This document shows, one piece after another, positions 21,780-31,877 of a stretch of DNA of 64,000 nt. The position numbers and the translations under genes were made by a program. How positions within the stretch are numbered: position 1 is the first letter of the stretch; every line of letters begins with the position of its first letter. A model generated the notes under the pieces. The model searched no databases. It saw only the letters and a list, made by a program, of their open reading frames with translations, and was not told where the DNA came from. Origin of the DNA: Fomitopsis serialis (taxonomy: Eukaryota; Basidiomycota; Agaricomycetes; Polyporales; Fomitopsidaceae); NCBI RefSeq assembly GCF_022376445.1, contig NW_025955143.1, forward strand, positions 1-64,000, in the 5' to 3' direction.

Positions 21780-23527
21780 ATTTCATTGCGGACGGGCCCT
21801 ACTTCTTCTCTTCCCGCTCTTGCAGGCTCGCACCGTCTCTACTCTCTGCCTCGCTGCACAGTCACAGGATATCTGTGCGTCTGACATCTTGTGAGTGCGC
21901 ACTCGAGTCCACCTGGCCAGGCTTTGGCTCGGTGACATCATAGACCAGTACTTATAGGTGCCTCATCACTGCCGTATTTACGAGCATATACAAGTCCATT
22001 GATGGTATCTCTTTCATTCTACAAGTAATATGTCAATCACGGTGCGTGCATGCATGAGTGCTTCGCGAAAAAGTGGCCGGAAGGCTCATTCACCAGGCAG
22101 GTTTCCGTTTGCTTGGTGCGCTTTCGGACCAACTTATAGCGATTTTTAAAGTATCAGTGCGATGCTCCGGACAAGTCCACATGTGCCAGAAATGCATCGA
22201 TGCAAGCGGGGCCCGCATTCTTATCAAGAACCATGTGTGTCCCGATATGAAAGGAAGTACCTTGAGTCATGCCGTGTTCAAATGGAACCCTTGCGTCGCC
22301 GCTATTACTCGTGTAGTCCACTGCAATGGCTCAGGCATCCACGTCAGAGTCGCAGGCTCAGCCTACATCGTGCGACTCGGAGAGTACTACCTCGTCCTTG
22401 CCTAGTGTCTCGCATAAGCATGTCTGAGCAGGACCAGTACATATTGTCGTCAAGTGTTGCTCCGCAGGCATATTTAGCTTATGGCTCGGCAACGCTATCC
22501 CCGAATCTTGGCGCGCTATTTGGTCTGCCACTCCAGGAGACACGAACAATGAACAAGACTACGAAGGCAATTCTTCCAATTGATAAGCTATTTGCCAACA
22601 CAGCTGACAACACATTCGTAGCCATGCAGCCAGCACCGCAACTGGACGCAACTGTGTCGTTGCCTCGGAATGTTCCTGCCGTCGGCGATCTTGCAGAAGT
22701 TGTACGTCTAGTATCTGCCTCGTACTACTTGCTTGCGATGCTAAGTTTCTCATCCAGTTTCTATCTTTCGCTAGTGATTTTGGTTACATCGCCGACAATC
22801 GAGTGACTAGCTTGATTGCAAGATTACAATATTCTCACTACATGGCCCCCAGGCGACAAGTTGTCAATCCCCATCCAACACAGCTGTTGACGATGACGTG
22901 AACGTTGTTGCTGCTTCCGAGGACACTTGCCACATGCATGGGCAAGTGAATGCCTCTGCCAACGATAGTGATGCAAATATCTTGGGGTAGTCTAACGATA
23001 ATTGTGAAATGACACTCATGGGTGAGTGAGAACCAGCTCTGTCACACAGCGAAAAACGAATTGTGGCCAGAAGACACAGGAAAGCCTTTGGCAACCAAGG
23101 ATCGAGAACACCTACAATATTTTGAACAACCAGGACGTCATACGAAGATGCACAGCAAGCGTGTGGATCATGTTCTCACCAAGGTCAATTGTGATGAAAT
23201 GTTGCGGGATACATGTTAATGATTGACTTAGCTCGAAGACCTGGAAGACCTCACACGACCGTTCATTTTCTTGTATGTTGCCAGGTTTAACGTGTGCAAG
23301 ATCTTGTCACGCACTTGGTTGTCAGCGATATGGATGCTGTTCGCAAATTGAACGTGGAGGTTGCTCAGGAAAAGCAGATACAGGCGGACGCAGAACAGCG
23401 GCAGGCACAAGCAGGGAAACAACAGCCTGAGATGGCTGACGCCCTTGCAGAGATGCAGACGTTAGACGGTACAGTTATCAAGTAATGGTATTTACTTAGT
23501 TAGTTGTTCATGGTAGATGTCATACGT
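21780..23527. other. No gene supported
   Basis: Plus frames at 22058-22405 (contains CQKCIDASGARILIKNHVC), 22162-22806 and 23294-23485 (a Gln/Ala-rich helix) are open, but none can be tied to a family or linked by splicing. The Cys pattern in the first is suggestive only. Confidence 0.35.
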
Positions 23528-24850
23528 CTCATCTACTCTACAAGAGGCGTGAACGTGGGAACCGGAGACAAACGCTAAGACAAACATTGGAGACAAGAAG
23601 ACGAGACAAGAAGCAAGAGACAAACGCTAGAGACATTCTCATTGGCTGAGAGACGGACGCCCGAACGCTGCCCGAGCCTCTCAAGCGCTCCGAGCTACCG
23701 TGACTGTACTTCATCCTCCTCATTATTCCTTAGACTCGCGCGCGACCCTCATGCTCATTTCTCACTCTGGCATCGAAGGGCGCGGATCAGCAGGGCAGCG
23801 GTAAGGTGCAGACAACGAGTGACAGGAGTGCACCGAGCGGAGCGATGGAGACGACCACCGTCACGGTGAGTGCAGACACACGTGAGCGAGCGGGCTAACT
23901 GCAGGCACAGGACGCGGCGACGTGCAGCCCGACGCATGACGATCACAAGCATGCAGGCATGGCTGATGAATAGGCGGCGGGCGGACAAGCAGGCCAGCGA
24001 GAGGCACACGCCGACCGTGAGGCGGCTGAGCAAATGCCCAGCACGTAGACACGGCCGACGAACGGATGGCGGGTGCGTAGCCGAAGGAGTCGTAGAGACA
24101 GAATGGGCAGGCGCAGGGCGCAGTCGCCGTGGCGACATGAAGCGCGACGCGCACGCCGACCGCGAGCGCGCCAGGCGAAGCCCGGCACACGGACATGGCC
24201 GACGAACGCACGCAGAGCAAGCGGGCAGGTGGGCGAGCCGGCGGACAGGTGAGCAGGCGTGGAGGGGCAATCGGACGGGTAAGCAAGCGAGTAGATGGAG
24301 AGCAGGAGGGCGAGCGAGTAGGTGACAGCATATACGTCGGCCGCGAGCGCGCTGAGCGAACACTCACTGCACGCAGACACGGCCTACGACCGCGCACGTA
24401 GGCAGGCCCCGAGCGGGTACACAAGTGAGCCACGACACGCACAGCGAGAGCGAGGGCGAGGGCGAGGGCGAGGGCGAGGGCGAGGGCGAGGGCGAGGGCG
24501 AGGGCGAAAGCTCGGCGAGCATGCAGGGCAAAGCCCCCGCGTGAATCGCAGCCGGCGAGCGGACCATGGGCGTGGGCGTAGCTACGAACAGGGAGGGCCA
24601 GCAGACGGCGGGCGCGAACGGGAGCGAGTGAGCAGGGAAGGGCGAATGGCTGGCAGAGATGGGTGAGGACGAAAGGTGAGATGAGCAAGGGCGAGTGAAC
24701 GTCACGTATGACGCGCGGCAACACCGAAGATGCAAGCACAACGCGCACGAGTCGGAGTCGAAGAGTGGCCATGGGCATAGGTGCGCTGCGCGTCTTAATA
24801 TTCCACGTTCCGCTGTTGATCAATGTCATTGTGCTCCCCCTTACTGCTGT
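23528..24850 (+). repeat. GC-rich dispersed/tandem repeat, copy A
   Basis: The copy begins at ctctacaagaggcgtgaacg and ends with the shared segment at 24748-24835. It is followed 1785 bp later by copy B with the same order of blocks: a GAGACAAAC-rich start, then cattctcattggctgagaga, then a long stretch of agcgagcg/ggcgagc words. A minus-strand frame of about 396 codons crosses it, but its residues (Arg, Ser, Leu, Pro, Cys) mirror the base composition. Confidence 0.8.
24451..24504 (+). repeat. CGAGGG hexanucleotide array
   Basis: Nine perfect CGAGGG units in a row lie inside copy A. Copies B and C carry only one or two units at the same place, so the array expanded in copy A alone. On the minus strand it reads as an Ala-Leu repeat. 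Confidence 0.9.
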
Positions 24851-25312
24851 GCGGAGAGACAGGGGTTGGAGGCATATACAGTTAAGTAGTACCACCCGAA
24901 ACTCAGAGCGAGCTTCGGGAGCAGACAAAAACTTACAAGCTTTCCAGCAATCGTAGGGGTGGTGACTCGGAGAGGCCATGGGCATGGGTGTGCTGTATAT
25001 CACCCATTCCGTGTTGCACTCTCCCTTACTACTGCCCGGCCGGGGAGCCAAGCTTCAGTCGAGGCAGATCCACCTGAACAGTTAGTATTCCACAGACTGG
25101 CACGGGGCCACGAAGCCGACTCCCGAAGGGAGACGGCTGAGTGGCCTCTCAACTTCAATCTCTTACAGAAGTCGCCCACACTTGCAAATTAATTCAGTCA
25201 TGAGAATTGAGTACTGTCGGCTCGCCGTGAGCTCGAAGCTGTACGTAATGTATCTAACTCAGAGATCGAACCGTGACGCCGCATACCCGTAGCAGAGCAC
25301 GGGCATCGGCTA
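24851..25312. other. Spacer between repeat copies A and B
   Basis: The spacer holds no gene. It contains a partial copy of the shared end repeat at 24965-25010 and the 41-nt hairpin at 25106-25146. Confidence 0.5.
25106..25146 (+). repeat. 41-nt hairpin element, copy 1
   Basis: An imperfect palindrome starts ggccacgaagccgactcccg and ends ggctgagtggcc. The same 41 nt occur inverted at 29233-29273 with one difference. Confidence 0.8.
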
Positions 25313-26610
25313 GTCTACTCTACAAGAGGCGTGAACGTGGGAACCGGAGACAAACGCTAAGACAAACATTGGAGACAAGAAGACGAGACAAGAAGACGAG
25401 ACAAACGCTAGAGACATTCTCATTGGCTGAGAGACGGACGCCCGAGCGATGCCCGAGCCTCTCAAGCGCTCCGAACGACTGGTACTGAATCACTACGTAC
25501 TATCCTTCGTCACTCCTTTCAGACTCGCGCGCGACGCTCGAGTTCATTTCTCGCACTGGCATGGGAGGGCGCGGGCCAGCAGGGCAGCGGTAAGGCGCAG
25601 GAAAACTCGAGTGACAGAAGTGCATCGAGCGCAGCGATGGAGACGGGCGCCGTGAGTGCAGATATTACACGCGAGCGAGCGAGCTAACTGCAGGTGCAGG
25701 ACACGACGACGTTCAGCACAACACATAACGCACGATAACCGCGGACACGCAAGGCCATTGCCCTGCAGACAGGCAGGCCGACGAACGGGCGGACGAGCGA
25801 GCGAGCGGCACATGCCGACCGTGACGGCGCTGGGAAAATGCCCAGCACGCAAACACGGCCGACGAACGGACCGCGGGTGCATGGGAGAAGGAGTCGTAGG
25901 GATAGAATGGGCAGGCGCAGGGCGCAGTCGCCGTGGCGACATGAAGCGCGACACGCACGCCGGCCGCGAGCGTACCAGGCGAATGACCGGCACGCCGACA
26001 CGGCCGACGATCGCGCGCAGAGCAAGCGGGCAGGCGGGCGAGCCGGCGGATAGGTGAGCAGGCGTGGAGGGGCAATCGGGAGCAAGCGAATGGATGGAGA
26101 GCAAGAGGGCGAGCAAGCGAGCGAGTAGGTGACAGCGCATGCGTCGACCGCGAGCGCGCTGAGCGAACACCCACTGCACGCAGACATGGTCCACGAACGC
26201 GCACGCAGGCAGGCGAGCGGGTACACAAGCGAGCCACGACACGCACAGCGAGAGCGAGGGTGAATGCTCGGCGAGCATACAGGGCAAAGTCCCGGCGTGA
26301 AGCGTAGCCGGCGAGCGGACCATCGGCGTGGGCGTAGCTATGAGCAGGGAGGGCCAGCAGACGGCGGGCGCGAACGGAAGCGAGTGAGCAGGGAAGGGCG
26401 AATGGCTGGCAGAGACAGGTGCGGACGAAAGGTGAGATGAGCAAGGATGAATGAACGTCACGTACGACGCGCGGCGACACCGAAGCTGCAACCACAACGC
26501 GCACGAGTAGGAGTCGGAGAGTGGCCACTCGGAGGCCATGGGCATAGGTGCGCTGCACGTCTGAATGTCCCTCAAGTTCTGCTATTGATCAATGGCATCA
26601 TGCTCTCCCT
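25313..26610 (+). repeat. GC-rich repeat, copy B
   Basis: The first 150 nt are almost identical to copy A (starts ctctacaagaggcgtgaacg at about 25319), and the remainder is diverged but collinear. The right end (26497-26597) is the segment also found beside the DIRS-like element. A minus-strand frame of about 343 codons crosses it and resembles the one in copy A. Confidence 0.8.
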
Positions 26611-26724
26611 TACTGCTTCTTGAATGGCTTCTGCTGCACGTCAAAGAGGCTGAATACGGGCGACAACTCGCTGATAACACGGCAGACGAGCCAGGTCAGT
26701 CGAGCACGCGACCCCGCACTCACC

Positions 26725-27270
26725 GTCCGCCCCGGCACGCAGACATGGCCAACGAACGCGCGCGGAGCGAGCGGGCAGGCGGGTGAGCCAATGGACAGGC
26801 GAGCAGGTGTGGATGGGTAATTGGATGGGCAAGCAAATGAGTCAATGGGCGGGAGAGCGGGTGGGCGAGCAGGTGACAGCGCATCCGTCGACCGTGAGCG
26901 CGCTGGGCGAACAACCATTGTACGCGGACATGACTGGCAAACGAGCAGGCAGGCAGGCAAGCAGGTACACAGTACACAAACGGGCCACGACACGCACAGT
27001 GAAGGCGAGGGCGAATGTTCGGCGAGCATAAAGCCCTCGCGTGAGGCGCAGCCAACTCGCGGATCACGGGGGCAGGCGTAGCTACGAGCAGGAGGGGCAT
27101 CCCGACGGCGGGTGAGGATGGGGGCAAGTATGCAGGGAAGGGTGTGACTGGAGAGACGGGTGAGCATGGGATGAGATGGGCCACAATGAGTGAGGACGAG
27201 CGAATGTCAGGTACGACAGGCAGCAACACCGAGGATGCAAGCACAACGCGCGCTCGAGTCTGCTTGAGCC
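26725..27270 (+). repeat. GC-rich repeat, partial copy C
   Basis: This third copy lacks the left part of A and B. It matches from ggcacgcagacatggcc through gtgacagcgcatccgtcgac to caacaccgaggatgcaagca. It is more diverged and ends before the shared end segment. Confidence 0.7.
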
Positions 27271-27274
27271 CGTT

Positions 27275-27880
27275 GCGTCGGATGCGGTGCTGCCGGTGCA
27301 TGGGAACGCTCGACACCATCCTGCATCTCATGTGGGCGACAACGAACAGTGAGAACAAGTATGTAAGCCATCAGGTCCCTGTAGTCCGAGCTACTTTTCA
27401 GCATTCAGATTGGGCGGCTTGACATCGTACTTCAGTTTGCAATACACACTCCGCATGCGGATAGCTGAGAGCACGGCCCCTGATACTCTACTAAGGGCAA
27501 AACAGGCGCAGGATCGTGCCACGCAAGTCGGGTATAGACGTCTTCAGTACGGCTTGCAAGCCACTCTGCGTCAGTCTTGAGCTCGGAGGAAGAGAGAATT
27601 TCCATCACGTTGATGAAGATGAATTAACGAACCAATTGGCCGCATTGCTGAACACATTCATTGAAGCCAGTCTGCTGTCTGCCCCGTTTTTGTCAATATT
27701 CGCAGCGGATCAATGGTGCAGCGAGGGACAAGCTGTAGGACAATGTCTGGCGCTGCAAGGTTGTTCATTTAAGATGGCTCAGTGAAGGACTTGTATAGAT
27801 GGAGATAGACACCACTCACCTGTCGTAGGGGATCTCGATATGCTTCATGGTAGTGGGACGGGAGGCTAGGACAGGATACA
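27275..27880. other. Nothing recognised upstream of the KDZ-type gene end
   Basis: A plus frame at 27516-27785 (MPRKSGIDVFSTACKPLCVS) and the tail of a minus frame at 27769-28068 overlap here. The minus frame may be the C-terminal exon of the neighbouring cysteine-cluster gene. Confidence 0.35.
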
Positions 27881-27883
27881 AGT

Positions 27884-28990
27884 TCAAGCATCCCATCGTC
27901 TGTAGGATAGCTCGTGGTTGATGACGGAAAATTGTCGTATTCTTGCACAACGAGTAAGACTTTCGTCGACATGTCCAGGAACTTCTGTATAGCAGCTCGT
28001 ATGTTTTCTGTGGTATGGCAGCACCAGGCCAAATAAAATGGTTTCGATCTTGTCGCTCGCCTTGTCAACGAAGGTAGGTTGTCGAACAGATGCTAGTAGC
28101 TTCGATGCATGTCTCACACCATCGTCTGAGATGACAATCTTCGGGGATAGTCCACACGTCGGACAGCACATTTCGCTCGAGATCACCTGCAATTGCACGA
28201 ACATGAACCATGTTTGTACGAAGGTCTCGTCCGAGCAGAAAGGCAACTCGATCACAGAATCTTCGTAACTGCGACGATTCGTGATAAAGAACGCAGAAAA
28301 CGGGGTCACGGATGCGGTGAAGGCATATGTATACGCATTGAGTCGCTCATGCGTGGAGAGGCATTGGTTGTCCCAGTTGAGAACATCAACTGATCTAAGG
28401 TCTGCCCCGACGAAGCGGCATCGATGGCGGCACTGTGGACAGGGGACAACGTCGACTGTGACTCGGGATGCATCAAGCAACCCAAACAGGAAGGCAGGCT
28501 GCGGCGAACTCGTTGTAACGAGTTCCTGAGGTAACTGGGCAATAGTGGACCCGCAGAAGCATTTTGCTGAGCGTCGAGGAAGAAATGGGCCGCGTAGGAT
28601 AGCGGGGCTCGATGATTACTGGGAGACTCATATGCCAACGCGCACCACCGAGGAGGATACTTGTATGCTCTCTTTTGTTAGGACCTCTGACGGCGAGCAA
28701 AAGCGCACCATCACCATCCTCGTCTCGTCCTGCATCGACACCCTGAGACTCAGAGTCATCAATGAGCCTGGTCTCGTACCCGTCCGTGTGGACGCACCCC
28801 ACCACCGTTCCGACACCGGTGGTGGGGTGCGTCCACATGGATGGGTACGAGACCACAATGAGCTCAGCTCTGATCGCGAAGTCAACAGCATGTGGGCAAT
28901 GTTTGCAAGCATCCGACAAGCGACAGGAGTCACAGTGCCATTGTCCGTCACGCCGAAGTGCCACAATAACATGTTTGTTTGACTGGAAAC
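27884..28990 (-). CDS. KDZ-associated cysteine-cluster protein
   Basis: This looks like one of the cysteine-cluster (CxC) proteins that accompany KDZ transposons in agaricomycetes. The N-terminal part (near 28960) reads DGQWHCDSCRLSDACKHCPH, a CxxC...CxHCxH cluster. After the hairpin-encoded stretch at 28769-28855 and a variable region, the main domain (28480-27884) has CPQCRHRCRFVGADLRSVDV, NAYTYAFTASVTPFSAFFIT, SYEDSVIELPFCSDETFVQT and MCCPTCGLSPKIVISDDGV. The frame shifts between 28475 and 28485, where an intron or a mutation must lie. The cysteine pairs probably bind zinc. No transposase domain is visible in the window. Confidence 0.6.
28769..28855 (+). repeat. Large hairpin inside coding sequence
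   Basis: Arms of about 38-40 nt (28769-28806 and 28815-28855) differ at two positions and are separated by 8 nt. The left arm starts tggtctcgtacccgtccgtg and the right arm ends gatgggtacgagacca. The structure sits inside the N-terminal part of the KDZ-associated gene and encodes nearly the same peptide on both strands. Confidence 0.95.
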
Positions 28991-29232
28991 GGAGCGTAGA
29001 ACTGATACAAGAGAAGATACGAGCCTTGTGGTACGGGGTGGACTGGAAGTATACAGCCGCAGGGATAGGGTTTGGTGCGATGATAGGGAGTAGCTATAGA
29101 GAATGAAGGTACCAACAACCCACTTGTGTACACACTAGCCGTTGCCCGTGCTCCGCACCTTGTACAGTTTTGAGCGCACGACGGGACAAAGTAAACTAAT
29201 ATGCATGTGCATGACTACTGTAAAAATCGAAA

Positions 29233-29273
29233 GGCCACTCAGCCGCCTCCCTTCGGGAGTCGGCTTCGTGGCC
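29233..29273 (-). repeat. 41-nt hairpin element, copy 2
   Basis: Inverted copy of 25106-25146, starting ggccactcagccgcctccct. It lies in non-coding DNA between two minus-strand genes. Confidence 0.8.
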
Positions 29274-29388
29274 CTGTGTGTCGGGAGTGAGATATTATCG
29301 CTAATGAAAGCATGAGCCATGGTGTTGGAACAGACAGAACAGAAGACAAAGACAGGAGATGATAGAAGACGGTCCCACCATGAGCCCG

Positions 29389-29944
29389 TCACCACCAACA
29401 GACTGCAGGCGCAAGGCCCTGTCGACGAAGAGGGTCGCTCCACGCGCCCATCAGTGATGAAAGGGAAAACTCACCCGCAGTGAAAAGGTCAGACTTACGG
29501 CCATCTTGGACCGGCGGTAGGTTCACCACCTTCCGGCTAGCCATGCGCGCGGCCGCTGCGGCACGCTCGACTTCGACTGGGTCGGCAAACAGATTGATGA
29601 GGTGCGGCTGCGCGTTCCTGCACAGGCGGGACACCCGCGGGCTCAGCAGCAGGCTGTTTGCGAGGTGCGGGCTGCTGCTGAGGCGATGGTGCGACCCTGG
29701 CAGGGCGTGGGGCGGGCGGTGGGGCACCCCCGGTAGGATTGCCATTAACACCAGCGGGCTGTTCAGGAGGCATGGGAGCAGGCGGAGGCGCCCCCGCAGG
29801 AGCAGGGGGCTGCGAAGCCGCAGGATGGCATTGGGCAACCGGGCGCGATTGCGAGGAACCTTGCGAGGAACCACCGCTCGATGCGGTGCCGAGGTTGATG
29901 CCGATATGCGAGCTCGGGCCACCACCACCACTAGACTGCGTCAT
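29389..29944 (-). pseudogene. Pro/Ala/Gln-rich gag-like ORF with frameshift
   Basis: It starts at ATG 29944 (MTQSSGGGGPSSHIGINLG) and is rich in Pro, Ala, Gln and Gly for about 100 residues. The frame then moves near 29640 and the continuation reads NLFADPVEVERAAAAARMAS and GRKSDLFTAGEFSLSSLMGA, ending CWW. The layout, a disordered N-terminus and a short helical C-terminus, is common in retrotransposon gag proteins, but no zinc knuckle is seen. Family not recognised. Confidence 0.4.
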
Positions 29945-30065
29945 GGTGAATAGGAGGACTAGGATATGTAAATGAAAGACGTAGTAGGCTAGAACTACGC
30001 TGAGACAGCTGTAGTCCAGCAACTGAGCACTGAGCAAGGAGTGAGTACTAGTGGTGGTGGTAAGC

Positions 30066-30146
30066 GAAAGGCTTGAACCCAGTTCTGCGGACTGATCTGA
30101 GCTCTCCGAGCTTGCGCGTGGTTACCACAACACCACGCAGCCCCAA
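30066..30146 (-). ncRNA. tRNA-like sequence, possible SINE head
   Basis: On the minus strand an A-box-like word (tggtgttgtgg, 30125-30135) is followed 44 nt later by a B-box-like word (gggttcaagcc, 30070-30080). That is the layout of an RNA polymerase III internal promoter. A D-arm-like stem (gtggt/accac) is present, but a good acceptor stem is not, so a functional tRNA is unlikely. A CAC/TG-rich tail follows. Confidence 0.4.
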
Positions 30147-30149
30147 ACC

Positions 30150-31361
30150 AAGCATGCTCGCACTGGAATGAGTTGCATGCGGGTCATGATCACATCTGGC
30201 CATACTAGCATGACGATCCTATTAGGGAGCGGTAATTACAAACGTCAGTCGTAGCTCAGAATGGCAAGGCGGACCTCCGATGACACTGCCGGCCATGCAT
30301 TGGGGCGCAGGTCGCCCGGATAAACTTGGGTGCTGTATGACATGCCGAGTAATAATGGTCCAGAAGGTGACACGCCGACAATAGGATGTGGCATTTCACG
30401 AAAAAGAGTTGGTGTTGGGGTGGCGCAACCGGACCCAGATGGCGTGTACACAGTAGACGGCACACCACAGTAAGTTGTCCCTCGTGAGGTTTCGTGCACA
30501 CCGCAATCTTGTGTTGTACTAGTAGGGGAATATTGAGATGTCGCATTGAAGAGAGGACTCCGCAGCGTAAACCATCCTGGTGCTGTCTGCGCCATAGGCG
30601 GGAGCTGAGGTGGTGGTCTTTGTGGCGTAACATCAAGAGGGGCGAATACCGCGGGGCGTAGCCAAGCGGTGGCATGAGCGACACTTGAGGACGGTAGACG
30701 GTAGTTTCTTGCGAGGCATAAACAGCAGGCTGTCTCGTCGACCCTTGGCTCCCTACTGCGTATGACTGAGGCCGATGGTAAGCGCGCTGTGAGGTCTGCT
30801 GCATGATGCTCCGCATCATCAATGAACGCCAGTCCATACCTCCGAGTCCTGTGCTGTGACGCGCGGATGGACTCGGAATAGCATAACAACCGCTCGCTCG
30901 TCACGAACAGTGAAAAAACTGTCCTCAAGCGGAGGGCATAGTGCCGCCGCAGTCTGCTGTCCGATACTCCGTCAAAGTCGCATGTGTCGCTTGGAGGTGC
31001 ATTATCTGCTTTGCCAGTCTTTTTGCTCGCACTGCGCTGCAACGTTGGAGTCGCTGAGGGACATGCGTGCTGATGCCATTTGTGAAAACTAAGGCGACGC
31101 CGTCAAGCTCAGTTTCAAGCCGCAACCTTGAGAACATTGCTGTGTTTGATCTCCTAGAGCCTCAGGAAATGCCCAGCTTGGTCGACGAGACGTTCAACAA
31201 GAGAGGTAGGGAATTCCACAGCCTTGAACATGAAAAGATAGTCACATTGACACTCGTTGTGCCGCACAAGTAATGTCTCGTGTAAGCGCTCGTTCTCGGC
31301 TTTCGTAATCTGCCATTTCCCCTTCATTCGCGCAAAGTCTTCACTGAGCGCTTGGGATGCT
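30150..31361. other. Open frames without family
   Basis: A minus-strand frame at 30245-30837 or its neighbour at 30245-31042 is open. The more protein-like reading includes GWFTLRSPLFNATSQYSPTS and SYSTQVYPGDLRPNAWPAVS. Joining the two frames needs a shift. There is no recognised domain. From 31050 to 31361 nothing is seen. Confidence 0.35.
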
Positions 31362-31382
31362 GAGGAGGAGGAGGAGGAGGGG
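31362..31382 (+). repeat. GAG/CCT microsatellite tail of LINE copy 1
   Basis: A gaggaggaggaggagg run forms the 3' terminus of the LINE, as simple repeats do in many non-LTR elements. The second copy ends in a longer, related run at 39365-39400. Confidence 0.8.
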
Positions 31383-31877
31383 ATTCCATTTAGTCCTCAC
31401 GTCTGCGTGCCATAAGGCTCGCCACGTGTGACAACGCTCTCTATTTACATGACAACCTCCATACTCCATAGACCCTTGTACACTAATTCCGGATCGGGAT
31501 ATCCAGCACCTACTATCGCACGATTGCAATACTACTCGATAATTCACAAACACCCCGGCCCATTTGCATTGCAGCAAGGCAGGATCCATGGCTAAAACCT
31601 GGTAGGAAAAAGCTTCAAAAAACCTCCAGGCGTTAGTGGTGGTTCCCCATCGCACTAACATAACTCACCATGGTCCAGGTGGTACCATATGGTAGCGCTA
31701 CTGCCGTCCGCGATCATGCGGAGGGCACGCGAGGCCCCCTATCGGCATAGTAGGGGCTGGACACGCCCGACCTGATCCTAGCGCACAATGACATTGGTGT
31801 CAAGGACACCGCCGTCGAGGGCGTAGAGCAAGTGGCTGCGGTGATATAGACGCACGCAGGGGACAGCGCTGGCCCGC

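Noticed and set aside
21486..21943. Ser/Pro-rich protein with a Val-rich membrane helix
   Set aside because: It is produced by CT and CCG simple-sequence DNA, and all three frames stay open.
23861..25051. A 396-codon minus-strand open frame as a real protein
   Set aside because: Its residues follow the GC-rich repeat composition (Ala-Leu run from the hexanucleotide array), and it spans repeat and spacer alike. It is kept as a property of the repeat.
29480..29975. Plus-strand Arg/Gly-rich ORFs
   Set aside because: They are antisense to the better supported Pro-rich minus frame, with ATG and continuing C-terminal text.
30066..30146. Functional tRNA gene
   Set aside because: No convincing acceptor stem or anticodon arm could be drawn; only promoter-box words are present.
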